Assembly (NCBI GenBank): GCA_965655625.1
Contig: CBFHHA010000008.1
Location: 7,769 to 71,768 of the forward strand
From: CAJJDF01 sp965655625
GTDB taxonomy: Bacteria; Bacteroidota; Bacteroidia; Flavobacteriales_D; CAJJDF01
Direction: 5' to 3'
DNA length: 64,000 bases
Of the stretch, positions 1-8,414 are shown in pieces. Numbering within the stretch: the stretch's first letter is position 1; the number at the start of each line of letters is the position of its first letter. The notes beneath the pieces are model-generated. The model was not told where the DNA came from, did no database searches, and saw only the letters and a program-made list of their open reading frames with translations. A program made the translations under genes and the position numbers.

Positions 1-1
1 A

Positions 2-961
2 GAGGGAGCTTCTGGGATGATAACTTTGGATGCACTTACAACACAAACTGGTGCATGGGAAACGATAACCTGGAATTTTCATAATCAAACAGGAACATAT
101 AATAGAATGGCTTTTTTATTCGATTTTGGTGTTGTTGGCAATGGAACTGCCGCCTCAACATTTTTATTTGATGATATAGAACAACTTTCAGGACCAGCTT
201 TGCCAATCCCCTCACCGGCAACACTGCCAATAGATTTTGAATCTAGTGTTATTACCTCTGATTTTCAAAACTTCTTTGGCGGGTATTCTACAGTAATTCC
301 AAACCCTCAAATGACAGGAACAAATACGAGTGCCACAGTAGGAGAGTTCGTTAGAAGTGGAGGACAATCTTGGGCTCAGAGTAAATTGATTTTGAGTGAT
401 AGTATGGACCTATCAACAAAAAGCGCAATTTCGATGAAAGTGTTTACACATGCTCCCGTGGGTACTCTATTAAAACTAAAAGTTGAGAGCACAGGTTCTG
501 GAGCTGCCAATGAAAAAAATGTGTTAACTACGGTTTCTGGAAGTTGGGCAACTTATGAATGGGATTTTTCTGGAGACCCACCTGTGTATAATGTTTTAAC
601 CTTTATGTTAGGTTATGGAACACCAAATACAGCTGATTCTTTAGCTACCTATTTAATAGATGACATCAAGCAAACTGCTCCTGGAGGAACTTTAAGTTTG
701 AATAATTTAAATAAGGATGAATTGATTCAGATTTATCCAAATCCCTCAAATTACTTAGTAAACTTTAGGTCACAAGAGGAAAAAATAGCCTCTGTGGTTT
801 TATATAATGTATTGGGCAATCAAGTTGTTTCGGTAAATCCAACAAATAAGCTGTATGTAAATGTAGATGTATCCGATCTACCAAATGGATTATATATTGC
901 AAAAGTAACGATGCAAAACAATAGCGCTGTGAGAAGTTATAAATTATCCGTAGAACATTAA
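2..961 (+). CDS. Secreted T9SS protein with repeated carbohydrate-binding-like modules (5' end outside window)
   Basis: The frame is open from base 2 with no stop before the first ATG (17), so the true start lies upstream of the window. The visible part ends one beta-rich module and holds a complete second one that begins with the PIDFES motif and ends near YLIDDIKQ. A T9SS type A sorting domain follows, with the typical IYPNPS start and a closing PNGLYIAKV-type strand. The protein should be exported by the Sec system and then passed to the cell surface or medium by the type IX system. The module resembles the ones in the next two genes, one of which is a GH16 glucanase, so polysaccharide binding is inferred. 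No catalytic motif is visible. Confidence 0.75.
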   Translation, partial: EGASGMITLDALTTQTGAWETITWNFHNQTGTYNRMAFLFDFGVVGNGTAASTFLFDDIEQLSGPALPIPSPATLPIDFESSVITSDFQNFFGGYSTVIPNPQMTGTNTSATVGEFVRSGGQSWAQSKLILSDSMDLSTKSAISMKVFTHAPVGTLLKLKVESTGSGAANEKNVLTTVSGSWATYEWDFSGDPPVYNVLTFMLGYGTPNTADSLATYLIDDIKQTAPGGTLSLNNLNKDELIQIYPNPSNYLVNFRSQEEKIASVVLYNVLGNQVVSVNPTNKLYVNVDVSDLPNGLYIAKVTMQNNSAVRSYKLSVEH

Positions 962-1070
962 GAAAACGTATAATTATTGACTGAGTATAAAATTATTACA
1001 AAAAAAACCAAACTTACATCAAGGTTATTGTAAAATTTACATTAACTTGTGTACTTAAAAAACTATTATT

Positions 1071-1919
1071 ATGAAAAATACATTGACAAACAAACTATTG
1101 GCTTTGGCCTTTCTTACCATTACTGGTAATCTTTGTGCGCAAAATGTTCCTATTGATTTTGAAACGAGTGGGAACGGAGCATCTTGGACTTGGACGGTTT
1201 TTGAGAACACAACAAACCCTCCCCTTTTGATTATAGATAATCCTGATAAAAGTGGAATCAATACTTCGTGTAAAGTTGCTCAATTCACTGCACTTCAATC
1301 AGGAAATCCATGGGCTGGATGTGAAAGCTCACACGGATCTGGTCTTGGTTCCTTTATGTTGGATACGAACACAAGCACCATAAAAATAATGGTTTGGAAA
1401 TCAGTTATTAGTGATGTAGGTATTAAGTTAGTTACTCCTACGGCAGCAGCACTTCCAGAAATTAAAATTCCAAATACATTAACCAATCAGTGGGAACTGA
1501 TAACTTTCGATTTTTCTGGCTACATCGGACAAGGTCCTTATGCTACAGAAATGGTGGATCAAGTAGTGATTTTTCCTGATTTTAACTTGGCGGGAAGAAC
1601 CCAAGACAACATTTGTTATTTCGATAATGTTTGGGGGGTAGATTCTGTTACTCAATTATGCAGTGGAGTTTCAATTAATGAGTCAGAAAAAATGAACTTC
1701 AACTTTTACCCTAATCCTACCACAGATGCAATAACAATAGAATCTGAATCAGTAATCGATGGAATATCCATTTATGACATAAAAGGAGCTGTTGTAGCAA
1801 CAGAAAAAACGTCTAGCAAAGTGGTTTCAATTGATGTAAATGAATTGATAAGCGGTGTGTATTTTGTGGAAGCTAAGATTAATGACCAATTAGTCAGAAA
1901 AAAACTTATCAAAGAATAA
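1071..1919 (+). CDS. Secreted T9SS protein with one carbohydrate-binding-like module
   Basis: 282 residues. An N-terminal signal peptide (residues 1 to about 23, ending in LCAQN) is followed by a single module starting PIDFETSG and containing the SGINTS motif also seen in the GH16 gene next door. The C-terminal 75 residues form a T9SS type A sorting domain (FYPNPT start, SGVYFVEA near the end). No catalytic residues are recognisable, so this is most likely an accessory binding protein on the cell surface. The gene lies 109 bp downstream of a related gene on the same strand and is followed by a clear terminator at 1997-2031. Confidence 0.75.
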   Translation: MKNTLTNKLLALAFLTITGNLCAQNVPIDFETSGNGASWTWTVFENTTNPPLLIIDNPDKSGINTSCKVAQFTALQSGNPWAGCESSHGSGLGSFMLDTNTSTIKIMVWKSVISDVGIKLVTPTAAALPEIKIPNTLTNQWELITFDFSGYIGQGPYATEMVDQVVIFPDFNLAGRTQDNICYFDNVWGVDSVTQLCSGVSINESEKMNFNFYPNPTTDAITIESESVIDGISIYDIKGAVVATEKTSSKVVSIDVNELISGVYFVEAKINDQLVRKKLIKE

Positions 1920-1996
1920 CATAAATAAGCTGTTCTCTCACATTATTTCAATAGAGAAAATCATGAAATGATTACAGTGGAACAAAACATGTATTG

Positions 1997-2031
1997 AAAA
2001 AGGCCAATCTCTTCAGATTGGCCTTTTTTTT
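1997..2031 (+). terminator. Rho-independent terminator
   Basis: An 11-bp stem (AAGGCCAATCT paired with AGATTGGCCTT) closes a four-base loop and runs into a T-tract. It sits about 80 bp after the stop of the preceding secreted-protein gene. Confidence 0.85.
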
Positions 2032-2138
2032 ATGCTATCGGGAAATCATCGATAAAAGAATCACAAAGGAAGTTAGAATAAAAGTGAACTAAAGTAAAAT
2101 GAGTCTATTGAATAGAAACAGAAGAATCTTACTATCAA

Positions 2139-3761
2139 TTATGACTTCACAAATTTAACTGAATAACTTTTACCTTCTATCTGATAATTTAGAAAATATA
2201 GTCCTTTTGGCAGTGTATTCAATCCATTTATTTTCAATTTATTGTGTTGAGTATACGTTGGGAAACTTTTAATCCATTTTCCTTCTTTTGAAAATAAATT
2301 AAACACAACTTGATTTGTATTAGTTGCCTTAGTTTCTATAGTTAGCTCATCCATAACCGGATTTGGGTAAAACACGGGGGAGTAGTTTATATTTTTTTCC
2401 GAAATAGAAAGCCGAGGTTCTTGGTATATTCTAATATAATCTACACTCATTGTATCTTCCGAAAAGCTAGAAGCAATTCTGGGTTCAATAGCGATATTCA
2501 ACAATATATATTGTTCAGCATCAAAAGGCCACGTACTAGCATCCTTTACACCAGGATTATATACATAATGAACTACACTATCTACGCTAAATACCATTTT
2601 CTCGCTTGTCCACTCTAATGCATACACATGAAAATCTGTTGAGACCGTACTAATTGTCTGTCCACCATGATTTACAGTAGCACCAAAACTAGAGGGAGTG
2701 TGTAGGGCACTTTGAACAAAATTTTGATTTGCTCCCCAGTGCTCCATGATATCAATTTCGCCACAAGCTGGCCACCCAGTTGTGCCATATCCTTGAGTTT
2801 GCCAATAGGCACCTGTCTCTGAAATATTTTTTCCCAACATCCAAATTGCTGGCCAAGTTCCAACACCAGTAGGTAATTTTGCTCTTACTTCTACCCTTCC
2901 ATATTTAAACGCAAATTTTGAATTAAGCCTTGCTGATGTAAATTGCTTGGTGTGACCTTGGTCTGTAAAAGTTTCTCTTTTTGCTATTAAATTCAATTTC
3001 CCCCCTTCCATTGATGAATTTACCATCCTGTTGGTGTAATGTTGTATCTCTCCGTTAAACCAACTTCCACCAGAAGGTAGCTGAGTTTGATGAAACCACT
3101 TCAAATTACTTATTGCACCGTTCCCATTAAATTCATCCGACCAAACTAATTGACTAAAAATAGAGGTAGGAACAGTATCGTAATATTCAAAATCATCAAA
3201 ATAAGCTAGTGCTTGATCGGTATTATTTTCACCATTTACTTGAATAAGAATTCTATTTAAATCTGTCCGTAACACGGGAGCAGGCGAAGCAGCATCCAAA
3301 TTGATGTAGGGATCTGTATCAAAATTAAACGTAACAGTTTGCCACTGGTTAAGGGAAATGTTTTTTATGATTTCTGTTTGAGTTGACCAAGGAGTAGAAG
3401 AAGAACCATTTTGTAATTTTAAAGACACCTGGTTATTTTGAGTTCCAGTAATCCCGGAAGAAGGAACATATATTTTAATTGAAAAAATATGATTAATGGA
3501 CAAATTAAGATTTCTTCCTACATCCAACCTTACATTTGCGAATTGACCTCCAACATCGTGATATTTTAATACTTTACTAGATGTATTTATACCTGTAGAA
3601 TAAGGATTGTTAAAATTTGTGTCGATCTGACAGTTATCGCCTACCCAAGTTGAAATCCCTGTTCCAGTCTCAAAATTATCGATGATACTTTGAGAGTAAG
3701 AAAAATTGTTAAATAGGAATAGAAAAACGAATTGAAATAAAAATATGGATTTTTTAATCAT
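2139..3761 (-). CDS. Secreted glycoside hydrolase family 16 (laminarinase-like beta-glucanase) with T9SS sorting domain
   Basis: 540 residues. Signal peptide at about 1-24, then a carbohydrate-binding-like module (about 25-195) with the STGINTSSKV motif shared with the two upstream genes. The GH16 catalytic domain covers about 203-445, and a T9SS type A sorting domain covers about 465-540 (FYPNP start). The family signature EIDIME is at 335-340: by homology E335 is the nucleophile, D337 the assisting acid and E340 the acid/base. GH16 enzymes of this layout in Bacteroidota usually cut beta-1,3 or beta-1,3/1,4 glucans such as laminarin, but the exact substrate cannot be read from the sequence. 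It is convergent with the two upstream secreted-protein genes, which suggests a small glucan-use locus. Confidence 0.88.
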   Translation of the reverse strand: MIKKSIFLFQFVFLFLFNNFSYSQSIIDNFETGTGISTWVGDNCQIDTNFNNPYSTGINTSSKVLKYHDVGGQFANVRLDVGRNLNLSINHIFSIKIYVPSSGITGTQNNQVSLKLQNGSSSTPWSTQTEIIKNISLNQWQTVTFNFDTDPYINLDAASPAPVLRTDLNRILIQVNGENNTDQALAYFDDFEYYDTVPTSIFSQLVWSDEFNGNGAISNLKWFHQTQLPSGGSWFNGEIQHYTNRMVNSSMEGGKLNLIAKRETFTDQGHTKQFTSARLNSKFAFKYGRVEVRAKLPTGVGTWPAIWMLGKNISETGAYWQTQGYGTTGWPACGEIDIMEHWGANQNFVQSALHTPSSFGATVNHGGQTISTVSTDFHVYALEWTSEKMVFSVDSVVHYVYNPGVKDASTWPFDAEQYILLNIAIEPRIASSFSEDTMSVDYIRIYQEPRLSISEKNINYSPVFYPNPVMDELTIETKATNTNQVVFNLFSKEGKWIKSFPTYTQHNKLKINGLNTLPKGLYFLNYQIEGKSYSVKFVKS

Positions 3762-4210
3762 GTGGAATATAGTTATTGTCTAAAATACAAAAACCTAAAT
3801 TACAAAAAAATAAATGAATTTTCTCTCCTCCTACCACTTTAGAAAATAATTTTAATTTCTAATTCGAGATAGTTCATTAATAAAAATTATGATTCATTAT
3901 TCTTTGCCAAACCTCATCTTGTTTGAAGTTTAAACCCGCATATTTTTTATGTAACTTATTCCCATTTTACTAATAAAAAAAAATAACAGGATTAGACACT
4001 TTATTGTACGTTTTCATAAGTGCCTTTAACTCTTAAAAAATTATCATATACTCCTAGTCCAATATAAATTTATTCCAAATTCCTCAAGCCAAATGAACAT
4101 CCACTTTAATTAAAAAAATCATCTTTTAATGTTTTTTGGCTCAAAATATTCGCTAATAATTACATCATTCCATTTTATTTAGTACCTTAAAGTAAAAATT
4201 ACAATAAGGG
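3762..4210. other. AT-rich divergent intergenic region
   Basis: 449 bp between the 5' ends of the GH16 gene (minus) and gapA (plus). Very AT-rich, with no ORF, tRNA or strong hairpin. It must hold the promoters of both genes, but I could not find a convincing pair of Bacteroidota -33/-7 boxes. Confidence 0.5.
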
Positions 4211-5206
4211 ATGATAAAAATAGCAATTAATGGTTTTGGTAGGATAGGGAGATTAGCATTTCGCATCGCCATAAAAAGAGAAAATGTTCAGATAGTGGCG
4301 ATAAATGATTTATTGGATGTAGATTATTTAGCCTATTTATTAAAATATGATTCTGTTCACGGTAAATTTGATGGAACAGTTGAAGTAAAAAAAGGACAAT
4401 TAATAGTAAATGGTAATGTAATTAGAGTTTCATCAGAGAGAAACCCGGAAAACTTAAAATGGGATGAGGTGAACACTGATTTTGTAATAGAATGTACTGG
4501 AATCTTCAAAACCATAGAAAAAGCTACTTTGCATATCAAAGGAGGCGCAAAGAAAGTTATTATATCAGCCCCCTCTCCTGACGCTCCGATGTTCGTTATG
4601 GGGGTAAATCATACAGATTTAAAAGAAAGTGACACTATATTTTCTAATGCTTCGTGTACAACAAATTGTTTAGCACCTATTGCCAAAGTAATACATGAAA
4701 ATTTTGAAATTACAAGTGGCTTAATGACCACTATACACGCAACAACGGCTTCACAAAAAACAGTTGACAGCCCATCCGTAAAGGATTGGAGAGCAGGTAG
4801 ATCAGCTTTACATAATATAATTCCTTCTTCGACTGGTGCGGCAAAAGCAGTTGGAAAAGTAATTCCTGCATTAAATGGAAAGTTAACAGGAATGGCATTT
4901 AGAGTTCCAACTATGGATGTTTCTGTAATAGATTTAACGGTTAATATTGCAAAAAGTGCTTCCTATGAAGATATTTGTAAAGTAATAAAAGATGCTTCTG
5001 AAAATCAGTTGCGGGGAATTTTGGGTTATACAGAAGATTCAGTGGTTTCACAAGACTTTATAGGAGAAACCTGTACTTCTGTTTTTGATTCAAAAGCTGG
5101 AATATCAATAAATGATCATTTTGTCAAAGTGGTTTCTTGGTACGACAATGAGTATGGCTATTCTTCAAAAATAATTGATTTGTTGGAATATTCAGCTTCC
5201 CTATAA
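4211..5206 (+). CDS. gapA: Glyceraldehyde-3-phosphate dehydrogenase, type I
   Basis: 331 residues, the usual length. It catalyses reversible NAD-dependent oxidation and phosphorylation of glyceraldehyde-3-phosphate to 1,3-bisphosphoglycerate in cytoplasmic glycolysis. The Rossmann motif NGFGRIGR is at 7-14. The catalytic motif SNASCTTNC gives C149, and H176 (TTIHATT) is in its classical place. The C-terminal WYDNEYGYS motif is present. The gene stands alone, followed by a strong terminator at 5322-5353. Flavobacteria often carry more than one gap paralogue; which role this copy has cannot be told from the sequence. Confidence 0.95.
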   Translation: MIKIAINGFGRIGRLAFRIAIKRENVQIVAINDLLDVDYLAYLLKYDSVHGKFDGTVEVKKGQLIVNGNVIRVSSERNPENLKWDEVNTDFVIECTGIFKTIEKATLHIKGGAKKVIISAPSPDAPMFVMGVNHTDLKESDTIFSNASCTTNCLAPIAKVIHENFEITSGLMTTIHATTASQKTVDSPSVKDWRAGRSALHNIIPSSTGAAKAVGKVIPALNGKLTGMAFRVPTMDVSVIDLTVNIAKSASYEDICKVIKDASENQLRGILGYTEDSVVSQDFIGETCTSVFDSKAGISINDHFVKVVSWYDNEYGYSSKIIDLLEYSASL

Positions 5207-5321
5207 GGCAAAGTGCTAATTTCTATAATTAGTAATTCAATTCCTTCCAACTATTAAGTTTATTTTCAATATTTTTTTTTTCAAAGTAGCTCTAACAGCT
5301 AAATCTAACAGCTAAAAACAA

Positions 5322-5353
5322 AAAACTCCAAGAGTTTAAACTCTTGGAGTTTT
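5322..5353 (+). terminator. Perfect 16-bp-arm palindromic terminator after gapA
   Basis: A perfect palindrome with arms AAAACTCCAAGAGTTT and its complement, centred between 5337 and 5338. It ends in T-runs on both strands, so it can end transcription from gapA and from the opposite direction. It sits just upstream of dispersed repeat copy 1, an arrangement also seen at copies 3 and 4. Confidence 0.75.
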
Positions 5354-5393
5354 AAATATATCTTTATAAAAATCTGTAATGGTTTTTTAGGAC

Positions 5394-5475
5394 GTCACAC
5401 TAGAACAATCAAAAATTAGGTTGTAACGATTATTAATATTCTATTTTTGGAGCCTTTTTGGTAACACAGATCTGT
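5394..5475 (+). repeat. Dispersed intergenic repeat, copy 1
   Basis: The core contains ATCAAAAATTAGG followed by TTGTAAC, a variable AT-rich middle, then TTTTTGGTAACACAGATC. The same order of boxes recurs at 7225, 17659, 19614 and 21021. An upstream box (AATCTAACAGCTAAAAAC, near 5301-5318) matches sequence ahead of copies 4 and 5, so the full unit may be about 180 bp. Apart from this repeat and the terminator, I see nothing in 5207-5649. Confidence 0.7.
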
Positions 5476-5649
5476 TTCTAAAAAATTAAGATTTTCTTTT
5501 TTCGTCCTATTCCTCTTTAATGAATTTTTTTTATTCCTACTGTTCTATTGTTTTTACCTTCGAATAAAATCAAATAATAATTATTTCCTACATTAAGATT
5601 ATCATACAGCCGAAAACAAAAAAGACCTAATTTAAAATAAGGAAAATAA

Positions 5650-6924
5650 TCATTCGAATGTTATCGTAACTTGACCATCTCCGTTAGCAAAACTATATCC
5701 TTGAGTATGTGTAACATTTGTTGCAGATGGATCTGTATAAGATGATCCTCCTCCTCCTCCTCCTCCGGCATCTGAACCGTTAGAGTCTCCTCCTCCTCCT
5801 CCTCCATAATAACCTCCTCCTCCTCCACCTCCGAATCTACCGTTGTTACCTCCAGTACCACCTATACCAAATATACCACTAGTACTATTGTAATTTACAC
5901 TCACACCACCAGTAGTTTGATTTCCACCATTACCGCCTATAGCACCACTGCTTCCATTTCCATTTGGCCCTCTTGTTAGTCCAGGATTTGAAGCACTTTG
6001 ATTTGTTCCGCCTGCTCCACCTGTTGATCCGTTACCTGCAGTAGTTCCTCCGCCATGTCCTCCATCACCTCCAGGTTGAGATTCTCTTCTTTGAACACCT
6101 CCGCCTCCGCCTCCGCCAGCTACATAAATTCTATTTGACAACGCAGTTGCGTTAATTCTAATATCAGTTGCACCTCCACCTCCACCTCCACTGGTACCTC
6201 CCGGATCACCACCTCCGTTCCAACCACCCTGCCCATTCCCGGGCGTCCAAGGATTATATACAGGTTGATAAGTTGTACCTCCTGAATTTACAGTAGAACC
6301 ACCTTTTCCACCTACATAAACATAAAATGTAGTCCCACTAGTAACATTATAAGTTGCCTGAACTCTTCCACCTAAACCACCACGACCATTCCATGAAGTT
6401 GATCCATGTCCTCCTTTTCCTCCATAACCATCTACCACAATTTTTGTTACTCCTAATGGAACCGTAAAACTTTGAACTGATCCTGTGTAGTTAAAAGTTA
6501 TGGCTGCACTGGACACGTTTACAGTTAGGTTACCACTCTGTCCTCCAAAAGAAACAGCAAATACAGCAGAACCACTTGTGGCGGGTGTTCCCGAAATCGT
6601 AAACAACAAAGAATCACTTCCATTAGCCAAAGTACCGCTTGACAAAGTGGCTGTCATTCCAGTAACGCCAGTTGATGAAAAACTTTGAGATGTATAGTCT
6701 CCACTATTTCCTCCTGTGTAAGGTATGTTTACAGTAACACCACTTGCTACTTGATTTTCTATAAGACCCCCTAACTGATTACCAGAACTAAAGTTTAAAG
6801 AAGTAACAGTAGCTACTCTACTCTGATTACTGCCTCTACATTTGCAAGGAATTGTAAATGTAGTTTGAGAATAAAATAATTGTACTGATGTTAAAAAAAG
6901 AACTGATAATAAAAGGTGTTTCAT
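5650..6924 (-). CDS. Secreted glycine-rich protein
   Basis: 424 residues. Signal peptide at about 1-19 (ending in LFYSQ). Residues about 40-140 look like a beta-sandwich adhesion-type domain. The rest is strongly glycine-rich, with many GGNGG- and GGGGGG-like runs and a terminal YSFANGDGQVTITF motif typical of bacterial glycine-rich surface proteins. No T9SS type A sorting signal is visible at the C-terminus, so its route to the surface is unclear. Likely extracellular or envelope-associated, function unknown. The DNA encoding the Gly tracts is made of short GGA/GGT-type repeats that could slip. Confidence 0.7.
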   Translation of the reverse strand: MKHLLLSVLFLTSVQLFYSQTTFTIPCKCRGSNQSRVATVTSLNFSSGNQLGGLIENQVASGVTVNIPYTGGNSGDYTSQSFSSTGVTGMTATLSSGTLANGSDSLLFTISGTPATSGSAVFAVSFGGQSGNLTVNVSSAAITFNYTGSVQSFTVPLGVTKIVVDGYGGKGGHGSTSWNGRGGLGGRVQATYNVTSGTTFYVYVGGKGGSTVNSGGTTYQPVYNPWTPGNGQGGWNGGGDPGGTSGGGGGGATDIRINATALSNRIYVAGGGGGGGVQRRESQPGGDGGHGGGTTAGNGSTGGAGGTNQSASNPGLTRGPNGNGSSGAIGGNGGNQTTGGVSVNYNSTSGIFGIGGTGGNNGRFGGGGGGGYYGGGGGGDSNGSDAGGGGGGGSSYTDPSATNVTHTQGYSFANGDGQVTITFE

Positions 6925-7065
6925 TGGGTTTAAGGTTTATTTTTTTGATTTGCCAAAAACAAAATTATCATAAATATAGCTTTATTTTTGTTAATCACCT
7001 ACTCCCAAAAGGAAATTAATAAAAAAGTTAGTATGTTACCTACAATAAAAAAAAATTACAAAAAA

Positions 7066-7236
7066 ATGATATTTCATTCCAATTTAATAAAACTAACCAT
7101 TTTTATTCGGTCTTTTATTGGAATAAAAAATTCTTTAATTGCGCAAGCTTGGAGTAAGTCTTTTACCGCTGGGGTTATCGATTCTAACGGAAGTTTACTT
7201 GGGGGTTCGGAGGTTTTACAATTAGTGTCTCACTAG
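7066..7236 (+). pseudogene. Truncated 5' remnant of a secreted-protein gene
   Basis: About 56 codons: a signal-like N-terminus, then QAWSKSFTAGVIDSNGSLLG and a stop. This resembles the opening of large secreted T9SS proteins in Bacteroidota, but the frame ends in a TAG that lies inside dispersed repeat copy 2. The body of the gene is missing, which points to insertion of the repeat or a deletion ending at it. The family match is from memory of such openings and is uncertain. Confidence 0.4.
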
Positions 7237-7315
7237 AACGATCAAAAATTAGGGTGTAACTATTGTAAATCCTCAGATTCTATATTTTTGGTATTACTTT
7301 GGTAACACAAAAATC
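7225..7315 (+). repeat. Dispersed intergenic repeat, copy 2
   Basis: Begins GTGTCTCACTAGAACGATC, matching the start of copy 1 (GTCACACTAGAACAATC), continues AAAAATTAGGGTGTAAC and ends with ACTTTGGTAACACAAAAATC. It overlaps the end of the truncated gene remnant. Confidence 0.7.
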
Positions 7316-7476
7316 ACTTTTCCCTCTAACCAAAAACCACTCTACCCAACTATCCATTTGTTTTACCGAATTATATTTTGACAATAAATTCGATAATATT
7401 GATGTAAAAGAACGAAGAAGAACAAAAGACGGATAAGAATAAAATTGAATTTGGAATATTTTCAACATGGAGGTAA

Positions 7477-7821
7477 TTATTGATTTGCCTTATTTAATGA
7501 GTAGGCAGTTAGAGCAAAAATCAATAATAAGATTCCATTAATTATTATATAACTTGGAATTGAAAATGTAAAAGAAGAAAATATTAAATTACTTATTAGT
7601 GCTATTGTAAAGAAAATCCCTGAAACAACGCGAATATTTGTGGTTGTTCGTGGTTGTTCAAAATTAACTCCAATTGCAATTACTAAAGTCATGGCAAGAA
7701 AAACAAAGCTTCCCAAACTCAATATTATTTTGTTTTCGCTATTGTGAAAACTATATAAACCGTAAGCAATAAGTCCGCTTATCGCTATGGCTATAATTGT
7801 TTGTACAACATTTAATTTCAT
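7477..7821 (-). CDS. Small four-helix membrane protein
   Basis: 114 residues with four hydrophobic segments (about 7-25, 33-51, 66-83 and 88-107), so an inner-membrane protein. No family recognised. It is the last gene of a minus-strand run, 4 bp after a GYF-domain gene. A role with the SPFH/GYF proteins upstream is inferred from position only. Confidence 0.6.
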   Translation of the reverse strand: MKLNVVQTIIAIAISGLIAYGLYSFHNSENKIILSLGSFVFLAMTLVIAIGVNFEQPRTTTNIRVVSGIFFTIALISNLIFSSFTFSIPSYIIINGILLLIFALTAYSLNKANQ

Positions 7822-7825
7822 AATC

Positions 7826-8179
7826 TTATTTTTTTTGTTGAAAAGGTGGAGGTGCTAATGCGACCAATTTTAAAACCTCAGGAACTTGTTCTGCCATTTT
7901 CCAACTTGGCAAAGAAGGCATCCAAACATAAGTTTCTTTTAAAACTTTCTTTTCGGCTATTAAACGGGCTAATTCCTGTTCAGAAAAAGGTCCTGCTTGC
8001 TTGCCTTCAATCATTGCATAGAAAAAATTTTCTTTTGACTTTTCCATTGAGTTCATTGCACCTGGAATGTGCATATTCGACATTGATTGGTTCATGGTTT
8101 TAACCATTTGCTGAGCTACCGCCATACCCATACCAAATTCAACTAATCGATCCATCGAAAAAAAACTGCTATCGTCCAT
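7826..8179 (-). CDS. GYF_2-domain protein
   Basis: 117 residues. The C-terminal part (about 50-107) is a GYF_2 (DUF4339) domain: FYAMIEGKQAGPFSEQEL, then TYVWMPSLPSWKMAEQVPEV. Such domains are thought to bind proline-rich peptides or other proteins. The N-terminal 45 residues are Met-rich and recall the linker of the SPFH-GYF protein encoded at 9562-10908, which has a related GYF_2 domain and proline runs. The two may interact or share an origin. Confidence 0.7.
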   Translation of the reverse strand: MDDSSFFSMDRLVEFGMGMAVAQQMVKTMNQSMSNMHIPGAMNSMEKSKENFFYAMIEGKQAGPFSEQELARLIAEKKVLKETYVWMPSLPSWKMAEQVPEVLKLVALAPPPFQQKK

Positions 8180-8201
8180 AATTTTGAAATATTATTTTAT
8201 T

Positions 8202-8414
8202 TTAAGGCATATCTTCTGTGCCGTACAAGTGAATATGTCCCATGTCACACCTATTAAATCTATTTCTTATTTTTTTGTAGCCTTTTATTAAACCATATTT
8301 TTGTAATGCAATAACTGCGTATTCTGAACAACTTGGCTTATAAATGCAATCAGGAGTAAATTTTGTAAAATACTTTTGATAAATACGAATTAAAAATATT
8401 AGTAAAGCTTTCAT
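8202..8414 (-). CDS. yidD: Membrane protein insertion efficiency factor YidD
   Basis: 70 residues, the usual size for YidD (PF01809). An N-terminal amphipathic/hydrophobic stretch (LLIFLIRIYQKYF) is followed by the conserved PDCIYKPSCSEYA motif and a GYKKIRNRFNRCD segment; cysteines at 23, 29 and 56. YidD helps the YidC insertase at the inner membrane. Its usual neighbours are rnpA and yidC; here it lies in an SPFH/GYF cluster and overlaps the preceding stop codon by one base, which suggests translational coupling. The chromosome may hold a second, canonical copy. Confidence 0.85.
   Translation of the reverse strand: MKALLIFLIRIYQKYFTKFTPDCIYKPSCSEYAVIALQKYGLIKGYKKIRNRFNRCDMGHIHLYGTEDMP

Noticed and set aside
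34..230. Minus-strand ORF opposite the first secreted-protein gene
   Set aside because: Shadow ORF; the plus-strand frame has clear domain content.
7280..7468. 62-aa minus-strand ORF
   Set aside because: Overlaps repeat copy 2 and has no family features or upstream signals.
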